From the NCBI RefSeq assembly GCF_000754095.2, contig NZ_JQSG02000006.1, positions 559,576-604,937 of the forward strand: a stretch of 45,362 nt of DNA, read 5' to 3'. The first letter of the stretch is position 1, and every line of letters starts with the position of its first letter. The position numbers were made by a program, and so were the translations under genes. The DNA is from Acidihalobacter prosperus (lineage in GTDB: Bacteria > Pseudomonadota > Gammaproteobacteria > DSM-5130 > Acidihalobacteraceae). This document shows, piece by piece, positions 34,205 through 43,515 of the stretch. The notes under the pieces were generated by a model. That model was not told where the DNA came from, did no database searches, and was given only the letters and a program-made list of their open reading frames with translations.

Positions 34205-34905
34205 ACGCGCGGACCTGGAGGCGCGTGCGCGGCTGGGCCGGCGTGGTGCTGGGGTTGGGACTGCTTGCGGCGGGAGGGTGCGCGATGGCGAACGGCAAGG
34301 TGATCGCTTACGACGTGTTCCTGATCCCGGGAGACGGTCTACGTCCGCTGGTGCAGACGCTGGCGCGGCAGTTGTCGGCCCAGGGTTTGCACCCGCTATA
34401 CGCGCAGGGCTACCTGCCGCACGTCACGCTGTATCTCACCGACTACCCGTCGGGGCGGCTGCCGGAGATCGAGCGACGGGTGCGTGCGCTGGCGGCGCAC
34501 GAGCCTGGCTTCGACATGCGCCTCGGGCGGATCGTGGCCACGCCCAGCCACTGGCTGCTGCTTCAGGTCGGCGTCAATCGCCGCATGCGGCGTCTTGCCG
34601 ATGCGGTCACCCGCGCGCTCGATCCCCTGCGCGTGTCGCACCCGCCGATGCCGGGTTGGGTGAGGGCCTATCCGGAAAAGCAGGCCGTGTTCCGCCGCTG
34701 GGGCAGTCCCAACGTGTTCGCGCAGTTCCAGCCGCACCTGACCCTGCTGACCCCCGCCGACCCGGCACGCATCGCGTCCTTCATGCGCGGGCCGGGCGGG
34801 CATTTCGCCGGCGGTCGGATCCGTGCCGTGGGCATCGGCATCGCTGAGGTCGATGCTCACGGTCAGGCGCACCGCGTGCTGTTACGGGTACCGTTCGCGC
34901 CCTAG
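34201..34905 (+). CDS. Exported 2H phosphoesterase (2'-5' RNA ligase-like), possible lipoprotein
   Basis: A 234-residue protein starting at TTG 34201, which overlaps the arfB TGA and follows AAGGGA at good spacing. The N-terminus is basic, then hydrophobic ([13 protein letters not shown]), with Cys27 as a possible lipidation site. The mature part has two HxT motifs, HVTL at 74-77 and HLTL at 179-182, the catalytic histidines of the 2H/LigT superfamily that act on 2',3'-cyclic phosphates or 2'-5' bonds. An extracytoplasmic place is unusual for LigT-like enzymes. Without the signal, ATG 34285 would give a shorter cytoplasmic form. Substrate unknown. Confidence 0.75.
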   Translation: MNARTWRRVRGWAGVVLGLGLLAAGGCAMANGKVIAYDVFLIPGDGLRPLVQTLARQLSAQGLHPLYAQGYLPHVTLYLTDYPSGRLPEIERRVRALAAHEPGFDMRLGRIVATPSHWLLLQVGVNRRMRRLADAVTRALDPLRVSHPPMPGWVRAYPEKQAVFRRWGSPNVFAQFQPHLTLLTPADPARIASFMRGPGGHFAGGRIRAVGIGIAEVDAHGQAHRVLLRVPFAP

Positions 34906-34909
34906 CCGT

Positions 34910-35800
34910 TCAGGCTTCGGCCGGTTGCCTGCGCGGCAGCATCGCGAGCGTGACGCCGCCGATCACCAGCGCGCCGCCGACGAGTTGGGCGGCGGTCGGC
35001 AGAATGCCGACCAGGGTGTCGAGCAGCATGGCGAAGACCGGCACCAGATTGAGAAACAGCGAGGTGCGGCCCGCGCCCAGGTGGGCGATGCCGATGCTCC
35101 AGAAGAGATAGAACAGCACGGTACCGCCGATCACCATCACCGCCAGCGCGGCCAGGGCCTCGCCGCCCGGCATGCGCAGCGGCTCGCCCGAACCGAGGGC
35201 GACGAGCACCAGCAGCGCCGCGCCGGCCGCCATCACCAGCGAGGTGTTGGTCAGCGGCGGCCCGGCCGGCATGTAACGGCGGGTAAGTACGTTGTAGGCC
35301 GCCCAGGCGAAATCGGCGGCGATCATCAGCGCATCGCCGCTGGATATCTTGAGCGCCGCCAGGCGCTCCAGGCTGCCGCCCGAGATCACCACCACCACGC
35401 CGATCAGCGCCAGGGGCAGTGCGGCGAGCTGGCGCGCGGTGGGGCGTTCGCCTAGGGTGAGCGCCGCAAGCAGGGTGGTCAGCAAGGGGTTGGTGGCGAG
35501 GATCAATGCGGCGTTGGCCGGCGAGGTGTGCTGCAGGGCGAAGAAGAACAGCAGATTGAAGCCGCCGATGCCGACCACCCCGAGCATCAGGTAGATCGGA
35601 CCGTGACGGCGTGCGGAACCGACCAGATCGCCGCCGCGCCAGGCCACGATGGCCATGATCAGCAGCGTGCCGAAGAGAAAGCGCGCGGCCGCCGCCCACA
35701 GCGGGGGCAGGGCGGTCATCACCGGACCGGCGAGGGTGAAATTGGCGCCGCCGAAGAACACCGCGGCGGTGACGAGCAGATAGACCAGTGCCGTGTTCAT
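34910..35800 (-). CDS. DMT/EamA family transporter
   Basis: A 296-residue inner membrane protein with ten predicted helices in two EamA repeats (about 5-140 and 150-285). Typical segments are ANAALILATNPLLTTLLAALTLGERP and TSLFLNLVPVFAMLLDTLVGILP. EamA proteins export amino acids or other metabolites. AAGGAAA precedes the ATG. Divergent from a GcvA-like LysR gene over 76 bases, so it is the likely target of that regulator. Confidence 0.9.
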   Translation of the reverse strand: MNTALVYLLVTAAVFFGGANFTLAGPVMTALPPLWAAAARFLFGTLLIMAIVAWRGGDLVGSARRHGPIYLMLGVVGIGGFNLLFFFALQHTSPANAALILATNPLLTTLLAALTLGERPTARQLAALPLALIGVVVVISGGSLERLAALKISSGDALMIAADFAWAAYNVLTRRYMPAGPPLTNTSLVMAAGAALLVLVALGSGEPLRMPGGEALAALAVMVIGGTVLFYLFWSIGIAHLGAGRTSLFLNLVPVFAMLLDTLVGILPTAAQLVGGALVIGGVTLAMLPRRQPAEA

Positions 35801-35900
35801 CTAAAGTTTTCCTTGAATTGAATTTCGGATGGACACAGCCTAAATTCCGTTAAACAAGACATCAAACGACATTTCATTGAGTCAATTTAAAGGAAATCTA

Positions 35901-36791
35901 ATAGCAAGGCGTCTGCCGCCGTTGACCGCCGTGCGCGCGCTCGAGTCGGCCATCCGGCTGCGTTCGTTCACCCGCGCCGCCGAGGAACTGCATGTCACGC
36001 CCGCGGCCGTCAGCCAGCAGGTGCGGCAGCTTGAAGAATTGCTCGGCATCAGCCTGTTTCGCCGCGGTCGCGAACTGCAGCCCAGCGATGCGGCGCTGGC
36101 CGCGTTGCCGCTGCTGAGCGAAGGATTCGAACGTCTGTACGAGGGCATCGGGCGGCTGCGCGGCGCCGATGCCGGCCGGCCTCTGGTGGTTTCCTGTCCG
36201 CCGGTGTTCGCCGCACGCTGGCTGGTGCCGCGATTGGACGATTTCCAGGCCAGACATCCCGAGATCGAACTGCGCCTGTCGCCGACCCGCCGTGCGGTCG
36301 ATTTCCGCATCGAGGACGTCGACGCGGCGGTGCGCTTCGGCGCCGGGCCGTTTGCCGGACTGCATGCCGAGCGCCTGATGCCGGAATCCATCGTGCCGGT
36401 GGCCTCGCCGGCGCTCGCCGCCGGTCTGCGCACGCCGCACGATCTGTTGCGCGTGACCTTGTTGCAGGACGACCAGCAGGAGCTGGAACTCGGCATGCCG
36501 GACTGGGAGACCTGGCTGGCTTCGCTGGGCGTCGATGTGGACGGTCCGCTGCGCACGCGCTACGTCGGCGATCTCAATCTTTCGATCCAGGCTGCGGTGT
36601 CCGGTATCGGCGTGGCCTTGAGCTGGCGCAGCCTGGTGTCGGACGAGCTGAAGGCCGGCCGCCTGGTCCATCTGTTCGACGGCGCGGTGCCCACCGATCA
36701 TGTGTATCACTTCGTGGCGCCGCCCGCGCGTCTGCAACGGCCGGAGGTTGAGGCCTTCCGCGACTGGCTGCTGGCGCAGGCGGAGCGCTAG
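35901..36791 (+). CDS. LysR regulator of GcvA type, unusual start
   Basis: About 296 residues from an ATA codon at 35901, or 304 from TTG at 35877. The family start (M-x-RRLPPLNALRAFE) aligns with ATA-GCA-AGG-CGT-CTG, and AAAGGA lies at ideal distance from that ATA. The TTG has no Shine-Dalgarno sequence. HTH segment SFTRAAEELHVTPAAVSQQVRQLEELLGISLFRRG and a GcvA-like effector domain are clear. It probably controls the divergent EamA transporter. The start codon is the only odd part. Confidence 0.88.
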   Translation: MARRLPPLTAVRALESAIRLRSFTRAAEELHVTPAAVSQQVRQLEELLGISLFRRGRELQPSDAALAALPLLSEGFERLYEGIGRLRGADAGRPLVVSCPPVFAARWLVPRLDDFQARHPEIELRLSPTRRAVDFRIEDVDAAVRFGAGPFAGLHAERLMPESIVPVASPALAAGLRTPHDLLRVTLLQDDQQELELGMPDWETWLASLGVDVDGPLRTRYVGDLNLSIQAAVSGIGVALSWRSLVSDELKAGRLVHLFDGAVPTDHVYHFVAPPARLQRPEVEAFRDWLLAQAER

Positions 36792-36818
36792 GCGCGGCGG
36801 GGGGCGTTTCCGGCGAAC

Positions 36819-38237
36819 TCAAAGCCAGCCGAGCACGTGCCACCACAGATAATCGAGCGGCAGCAGCACCGTCAGGCTCAGCGCGGCCAACGCCAGCAGC
36901 AGGCGCAAGGCGGGCAGCAGCGATTCGCCACCCAGCTGCATCGCCACTACCAGCGGCGCGGATTGGTAGGGGAACAGCGCGGTGGAAAAGCCCAGAACCT
37001 GAGTCATCAGCACGGTTTCGACCGGCAGTCCGGAGGCGGCTGCCATCTTGCCGGCCAGCGGGGTCAGCACGGCGGGCACGCCGGGCAGGGTGGTGAAGAT
37101 GCCGGTGACCAGCGAAACCAGGGTCAGCGAGGCGAAGTCTCGCAACGGATGTCCCGGTGCCAGCGGCAGCACCTGAGCGAGCAGGTGGGCAAAGCGCGCG
37201 CCGAGGCCGGTGTAAGTGACGACCGCGCCGAAGCCGATGACCCCGGCGACGAAGAAGAGCGAATTGAAGTTGATGCCCTCGCGGAAGGCGGCGGGCCCGA
37301 CCATGCCGAATCGCGGCAGCATCAGGATCAACGCCGCCGCGAGCGCCACCCAGGCCGGCGAGAGATGGTTGATCGAATCGGTCATCCACAACGCCAGGGC
37401 CGCTGCCAGTACGCCGGCGAGCAGGCGCTCGTCGCGGCTCAGGGGGCGTTTGACGGTCGCAGGCCTGGCGGCAGGCCGCGTGCGGTCGGGATAGAGCCAG
37501 GCCACGAGCAGGGTCAGCACGACCGCCTTGAGCAGGCCCAGCACCGGAAAGTGGAGCAGCAGATATTCGCCGTAACTGGGCGAGAGATGGAGCTGGGTCT
37601 CGGCGCTGCCGGCAAGCACCATATTCGGTACGTTGGCGGTGAGGATGGCGAAGGCGGGAATCTGGCAACCGAAGGCGGCGGCCAGCACCACGCCGGTGCG
37701 GCCGCGCGAGCCGGGCTCGAAGCCGGCATGCTCGGCCACGGACAGCGCAATCGGCACCAGCAGGGCCACACGCCCGAGCGAGGATGGCATCAGGAAGCTG
37801 AGCACGACCCCGACGGCGACGAGTCCGCCGAGCAGGGCGAGATAGTGGTGAGTGATGCGGTCGGCCATCTGCCTGGCGATGCGTGCGCCCAGGCCGGTAC
37901 GGTCGATCGCCAGCCCCAGCACCAGCCCGGAGAACACCAGCCAGAGCGCCGGCGAACTGAAGCCGGAGAAGACTTCGCCGGCCGGCGCCACCGACAGCAG
38001 CATCGCGAGCAGCATGAACCACAGTGCGGTGAGGTGCTCCGGTAGGGCGCCGGTGGCCCAGAAGCCGATGGTCAGCACCAGCAGCGCGGCGCCGCGCGCG
38101 GCGTCGGTGTCCAGCCCGAAAAGCGGGTGGGCGAACAGCACGGCGGCCAGCAGGGCGGCGAGCGAGATCGCCGCCCTGCGAAGCCGACGGGACCAGTGCG
38201 CCAGGCGCTTATCGTGCGAGGCAGGCATGTCGGGCAT
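36819..38237 (-). CDS. DASS/SLC13-type anion transporter
   Basis: A 472-residue inner membrane protein with about twelve helices. The family pattern includes GALPEHLTALWFMLLAMLLSVAP, PSSLGRVALLVPIALSVAEHAGF and TTLPGVPAVLTPLAGKMAAASGLP, resembling sodium- or proton-driven carriers of dicarboxylates, citrate or sulfate. The two SNT-like substrate motifs are altered (TANVPNMVL), so the substrate is open. Starts at 38237 or 38228; ribosome site weak. Divergent from the GAF-GGDEF-EAL gene. Confidence 0.83.
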   Translation of the reverse strand: MPDMPASHDKRLAHWSRRLRRAAISLAALLAAVLFAHPLFGLDTDAARGAALLVLTIGFWATGALPEHLTALWFMLLAMLLSVAPAGEVFSGFSSPALWLVFSGLVLGLAIDRTGLGARIARQMADRITHHYLALLGGLVAVGVVLSFLMPSSLGRVALLVPIALSVAEHAGFEPGSRGRTGVVLAAAFGCQIPAFAILTANVPNMVLAGSAETQLHLSPSYGEYLLLHFPVLGLLKAVVLTLLVAWLYPDRTRPAARPATVKRPLSRDERLLAGVLAAALALWMTDSINHLSPAWVALAAALILMLPRFGMVGPAAFREGINFNSLFFVAGVIGFGAVVTYTGLGARFAHLLAQVLPLAPGHPLRDFASLTLVSLVTGIFTTLPGVPAVLTPLAGKMAAASGLPVETVLMTQVLGFSTALFPYQSAPLVVAMQLGGESLLPALRLLLALAALSLTVLLPLDYLWWHVLGWL

Positions 38238-38378
38238 GAAAAATGCTGTCCGTAATATGCGTGAAGGCGGGCATTCTTGACCCGGTGTGCGGGCGTTGCA
38301 ATCACAATGACGAATCGGCGTGCACTTGCGGTATCCTGAGCCGCTTGAGCGTGCCGATATGGAGCGACTGGAAGGGGC

Positions 38379-40205
38379 ATGGAAAACGCGGGCACATTGA
38401 ATCTGGCGGCGGTGCTCAAGGCTTTGTCGCGCGAGTCGCGTTTCGAGGATTATTTCCGCAAGGCGGCAGGCGCTGCGGCGAGTTGCTGCGGCGCCGATGG
38501 CGCGGCCTTGATCGTGCGCGACGGCGACACCATGCAGTACCGCTTCTTTCTGGGCGTGCCGCCGGCCTTCAGCAAGCGTTTCATGGGCTATCGCTACCCC
38601 GTGGAACAGGGCGTTTCCGGCCAAGTGCTGCGCACCGGCCAGTCCCGCTTCGTGGGCGATTATGCGCATTCGTCGATGGCGATGGAGATATTCGTCGCGG
38701 CCGGGCTGCGCGCCAATCTTGCGGTGCCGGTGCGCTGGCCGGACGGCGAGATGGCCGCCGTGCTGGCCGTGTCCTGGTTCGGCAGCCGCACCAACCTGCC
38801 CGACCCCGAGGCCCTGGAAACCGTCGAGGCGCTGGCCGGCCTCATCGGCGCGGCGCTGCTGCGCGAGGAAATGGAGTCGCGCCTGCGCAGGCAGGCCATG
38901 AGCGATTCGCTGACCGGCCTGCCCAACCGGCATGCCCTGCCCGAAGTACTGGAAGGGGCCATGAACCGGGCGCGGCGTCAGGAACGCATGCTCAGCGTCA
39001 TTGTGATCGATATCGACGGCTTCAAGGCGGTGAATGATCGCCTCGGTCACCATTTCGGCGATTTGTTGCTCAAGAGCTGCGCCGATCGCCTGCGCGAGAT
39101 CGTGCGCCGCGGCGATACCGTGGTGCGCATGGGCGGCGACGAGTTTCTGGTGCTCTCGGAAGGTATCGGGCGCGTGAGCGAGGTCGAGGCGCTGTGCCGG
39201 CGCATCGACCTCGCCCTGCGTCTGCGCATGACCGTCGAAGGCCGCCGCGTGGGGGTGCGTCCGAGTATCGGCGTGGCCATGCTGATGGACGACGAGGGTG
39301 ATGCCGATACCCTGATCCACCAGGCCGACATGGCGATGTACAGTGCCAAGGCCGACGGCGGCGGCTACCGCTTTTACGGCTACGAGATCGACCGCCATCT
39401 GCAGGCCCGGCGCGCGACCCGCGAGGCGCTGGAGTCGGCTCTGCAGGAGAACCGCCTCGCGCTGTATCTGCAGCCGATCGTCGACCTGCGCGATGGCCGC
39501 CCCGTCGGCGCTGAGGCGCTGCTGCGCTGGGTGCGGGCGGACGGCACGGTTCTCGCGCCGGACAGCTTTCTCTGGGCCGTGCACGATGATCCGCTGATGG
39601 AGCAAATCGGTCGCTGGGTCATCGTGACCGGCGTGGCGCTGCTGCGCGCCTGGCAGTGCCGCGAGGCCCTGTCGGGCATGACCCTGGCGCTCAACGTGTC
39701 GGATTGGGAGCTGCGCAAAAAGGGTTTTTGCGAATCACTCGATCAGCTCACGGCCGGGGAGCATCCCATCGATTACGACCGCCTGCACCTGGAGATCGTC
39801 GAGACCGCCGCGCTCAGCGACCGCAAGGAAATCGTCGACGTGCTGTCGCAGTGCGTGGCGCGCGGCATTTCGGTCTACCTCGACGATTTCGGCACCGGGC
39901 ACGCCAGTCTTTCCCATCTGAGCGAAATGCCGGTCAGCGGGGTCAAGATCGACCGCCGCTTCGTGGCCCAGATCGACAACGTCAGCCAGAGCCGCAGTCT
40001 GGTGCAGGCGATCATCGGCATGGCGGAGCCCTTCGGTCACGCGGTCGTGGCCGAGGGGATCGAGCGCCCCGAGCAGACCGAACAGCTGCTCGGTCTGGGT
40101 TGCCGCTATGGTCAGGGTTATCTGTACGGCCGGCCGATGCCGGCGGACGCATTCTGCGACTGGGCGGCCGCGCAACACGCGGCGCGCGAACCCGGGCTGG
40201 CGTGA
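38379..40205 (+). CDS. GAF-GGDEF-EAL c-di-GMP signalling protein
   Basis: A 608-residue soluble protein. A GAF-like sensor (about 18-162) leads to a GGDEF domain with an intact GGDEF at 252-256 and an inhibitory site RxxD at 243-246, then an EAL domain with EAL at 379-381, LDDFGTGHASL, VKIDRRF and VVAEGIE. Both catalytic sites look complete, so it could make and break c-di-GMP, with the balance set by the GAF ligand. No membrane segment is present. A 12-bp hairpin follows the stop. Confidence 0.93.
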   Translation: MENAGTLNLAAVLKALSRESRFEDYFRKAAGAAASCCGADGAALIVRDGDTMQYRFFLGVPPAFSKRFMGYRYPVEQGVSGQVLRTGQSRFVGDYAHSSMAMEIFVAAGLRANLAVPVRWPDGEMAAVLAVSWFGSRTNLPDPEALETVEALAGLIGAALLREEMESRLRRQAMSDSLTGLPNRHALPEVLEGAMNRARRQERMLSVIVIDIDGFKAVNDRLGHHFGDLLLKSCADRLREIVRRGDTVVRMGGDEFLVLSEGIGRVSEVEALCRRIDLALRLRMTVEGRRVGVRPSIGVAMLMDDEGDADTLIHQADMAMYSAKADGGGYRFYGYEIDRHLQARRATREALESALQENRLALYLQPIVDLRDGRPVGAEALLRWVRADGTVLAPDSFLWAVHDDPLMEQIGRWVIVTGVALLRAWQCREALSGMTLALNVSDWELRKKGFCESLDQLTAGEHPIDYDRLHLEIVETAALSDRKEIVDVLSQCVARGISVYLDDFGTGHASLSHLSEMPVSGVKIDRRFVAQIDNVSQSRSLVQAIIGMAEPFGHAVVAEGIERPEQTEQLLGLGCRYGQGYLYGRPMPADAFCDWAAAQHAAREPGLA

Positions 40206-40241
40206 GCCGTGTCGGGGGGCGGTGGCGCACCCCGACACGGC
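40206..40241. terminator. Bidirectional hairpin between the GGDEF-EAL gene and fghA
   Basis: A perfect 12-bp stem, GCCGTGTCGGGG (40206-40217) with CCCCGACACGGC (40230-40241), and a 12-base loop lie between convergent genes, starting one base after the GGDEF-EAL stop and ending 10 bases before the fghA stop. Confidence 0.65.
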
Positions 40242-40251
40242 AGGACGGGCG

Positions 40252-41094
40252 CTATTTCAGCGCGGCCGCATGGTAGGCGAGGTGCTCGCCGATGAAGCTC
40301 GCGATAAAGTGGTAGCTGTGGTCGTAGCCTGCCTGCATGCGCAGGGTGAGCGGGAAATCGCGCGCGCGGCAGGCGGTTTCGAGATCCTGCGGATAGAGCT
40401 GGTCGGGCAGGAATTCGTCGTCGGTGCCGTGGTCGATCAGCAGCGGGATGGGCGCGGCGCCGGCGGCGACCAGTTCGGTCGCGTCGTAGGCCTTCCAGGC
40501 CTCGCGGTCGTCGCCCAGATAAGCGCCGAAGCAGCCCTCGCCCCAGCCGCACACCGTCGGGTGGCAGATCGGCGCGAAGGCCGACACCGAGCGGTAGGCG
40601 CCGGGATTCTTCAGCGCGCAGATCAGCGCGCCGTGGCCGCCCATCGAATGCCCGGAGATGGACTTCAACCCTGGCACCAGCGGGAAGTGCGCCTCGACCA
40701 GCGCCGGCAGTTCGCGGGTGACGTAGTCGTACATGTGGTAGTGCTCGGACCACGGCGCCTGGGTGGCGTTGACGTAGAAACCTGCGCCCTGACCGAGGTC
40801 GTAGCGCTCGGGCACGTCGGGCACGCCCTCGCCGCGGGGGCTGGTGTCGGGGATGACCAGCGCGAGACCGAGTTCCGCGGCGTAGCGCTGGGCGCCGGCC
40901 TTGGTGCGGAAGTTGTCGTCCGTGCAGGTCAGGCCGGACAGCCAGTAGACCGCCGGCACCGGTCCCTGCTCGGCCTGCGGCGGCAGGTAGATCGAGAAGG
41001 TCATCGGGCAACGGCAGCTCGCCGAGTCGTGGCGGTAGCGCTCCAGCCAGCCGCCGCTTTCCTTGATGCGTTCGATGCGTTCGAGTGAGCTCAT
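40252..41094 (-). CDS. fghA: S-formylglutathione hydrolase
   Basis: A 280-residue alpha/beta hydrolase of the esterase D family. Catalytic Ser150 in GHSMGGHG, Asp226 in [10 protein letters not shown] and His259 in YDHSYHF form the triad. It cleaves S-formylglutathione to formate and glutathione, the second step of glutathione-dependent formaldehyde removal. It lies 8 bases after adhC on the same strand, so both form an operon. Confidence 0.96.
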   Translation of the reverse strand: MSSLERIERIKESGGWLERYRHDSASCRCPMTFSIYLPPQAEQGPVPAVYWLSGLTCTDDNFRTKAGAQRYAAELGLALVIPDTSPRGEGVPDVPERYDLGQGAGFYVNATQAPWSEHYHMYDYVTRELPALVEAHFPLVPGLKSISGHSMGGHGALICALKNPGAYRSVSAFAPICHPTVCGWGEGCFGAYLGDDREAWKAYDATELVAAGAAPIPLLIDHGTDDEFLPDQLYPQDLETACRARDFPLTLRMQAGYDHSYHFIASFIGEHLAYHAAALK

Positions 41095-41102
41095 GGCCGG
41101 CC

Positions 41103-42212
<1,110 letters not shown>

Positions 42213-42536
42213 GTTGATCGACTCCTTGTCCGGTGTGCAAACGGGTCGCTGCGGGTGCGGCTCCCCCGAAGACTGCCCGCCGGCGTGTCGGCTGGACGCG
42301 GCCGCGGGGCGGGTGTGGCGAATGGAACGTGACGGGAAAGGCCGCAGGGGCCTGTCTGCCGAGGGCGGCATTTTATGCCCGATGGCCCGAAACCGCCATG
42401 CGGCCCCGGGCCGGGCTTTCATTGCCAATATTTATTTAATTTGTTGTTTTTTTATTGTTTTTTTTGGATTCAGCGGGATTGCCGATGGTGATATAGGGAA
42501 AAACGATAAGACGGCCCGCCTTGCCGGTCGCTGCGT
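42213..42536. other. 324-base intergenic region with an AT-rich tract
   Basis: No gene is seen. The middle (about 42421-42472) is strikingly AT-rich, with long T runs on the plus strand, in a GC-rich genome. It separates the start of adhC from the stop of the ATP-grasp gene, both leftward. It may hold promoter upstream elements for adhC or terminate plus-strand transcripts; no convincing promoter hexamers were found. Confidence 0.5.
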
Positions 42537-43358
42537 TCAGGCGGCGGTGGGCCACACCGGGGTGGGGCGAATGGGGTCATGGGGACCATGATGGTCGCCC
42601 TGCGTGCGGAGGTGATCGAGTATGGCGCCGGCGAGCCGATCGAGGCGGCCGTTGAGCCCCTGGTAGCCGAACAGGCGGTTGAATTCGAGTACGTAGGGAT
42701 GACCTCCGACCATCGCGATATCGAAGCCGGCGTGGTCGATACCGAGCGTGCGTGCGAGCAGCAGGGCGAGTTCGATCGCCGCCGGAGGGACCGGGTCGTC
42801 GCCGATGCGGCCGCCGCGCGCGAGGTTGTTGTGGAAGCTGCGGGCGGACTGCAGGCGCCAGTAAGCGGCCACGACTTCGCTGCCGGCGATCACCACGCGC
42901 AGGTCGCGGTCGATGGGCAGGTATTCCTGCGCGTATATCGTCGGCGTGGCCGCGAGATAGCGCGTCCAGTCGGCGTGCGATTCGATCAGAGACACGCCTT
43001 CGCCCATGCTGCTGCGGGGGATTTTGGCAACGAAGGGCGGCGTCAGCGTGGACCATAGCCGGTCGGCATCGTCCGGTGTGTTGGCGGCGATGACGGTTTC
43101 GGGCACGTGACGCGGCGCCACCGCCTGGAAGGCTCGCGTCATCTCGATCTTGTCGTGACCGAGCAGGTAGCTCGACAGACTCGGGAAGATGCGTTTGCGC
43201 AGGGCGAACACCAGGGTGCCGAGCTGCCAGAATTCCGGGAACAGTACCCAGTCGGCGGCATCGACCAGCGCCTGCTGATGCAGGAAGTGCTCGGGTTTGA
43301 CGTAATGGATGCCGGGCAGTCCGAGGGTTCGGAAAGCATCGAAGGAGACCAACCGCAT
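42537..43358 (-). CDS. RimK-like ATP-grasp protein
   Basis: A 273-residue ATP-grasp ligase-like protein. Visible signatures are VAKIPRSSMGEGV (Lys112), DRDLRVVIAG (Arg154), FHNNLARGG (176-183) and LEFNRLFG with metal ligands Glu225 and Asn227. RimK-type enzymes join an amino acid to a carboxylate through an acyl phosphate. The N-terminal part (1-80) is not the standard RimK start. The substrate is unknown; a YheC or lysine-biosynthesis role is not supported. Start 43358 is preferred over 43376 for a weak AGG upstream. A perfect TATAAT lies upstream. Confidence 0.82.
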   Translation of the reverse strand: MRLVSFDAFRTLGLPGIHYVKPEHFLHQQALVDAADWVLFPEFWQLGTLVFALRKRIFPSLSSYLLGHDKIEMTRAFQAVAPRHVPETVIAANTPDDADRLWSTLTPPFVAKIPRSSMGEGVSLIESHADWTRYLAATPTIYAQEYLPIDRDLRVVIAGSEVVAAYWRLQSARSFHNNLARGGRIGDDPVPPAAIELALLLARTLGIDHAGFDIAMVGGHPYVLEFNRLFGYQGLNGRLDRLAGAILDHLRTQGDHHGPHDPIRPTPVWPTAA

Positions 43359-43387
43359 GTAGCGCCTGCCAATCATAGGATGCGCGG

Positions 43388-43393
43388 ATTATA
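43388..43393 (-). promoter_or_regulatory. -10 element of the ATP-grasp gene
   Basis: The minus strand reads TATAAT exactly, 30 bases before the start at 43358. The -35 at 17-18 bases is weak (TTCCAC or TCCACT). Confidence 0.45.
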
Positions 43394-43420
43394 CTTCGCG
43401 TGCTGACTGTAGTGGAATAC

Positions 43421-43432
43421 ACCCGTACGGGT
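43421..43432. promoter_or_regulatory. 12-base palindrome between the ATP-grasp and GGDEF genes
   Basis: ACCCGTACGGGT is a perfect palindrome in the divergent gap, next to the -10 of the ATP-grasp gene on its upstream side. It could be an operator shared by both genes; no regulator is known. Confidence 0.4.
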
Positions 43433-43515
43433 ATGGAGCGACGCCGTTGCCACGATGGGCGGCATACATAACGACCGGCCCGGTCATCGCGGGCGGCATG
43501 CACTCCGAGGCACTC

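Noticed and set aside
38238-39605. Extension of the DASS transporter frame on the minus strand
   Set aside because: It is antisense to the GAF-GGDEF-EAL gene and has no hydrophobic or domain pattern.
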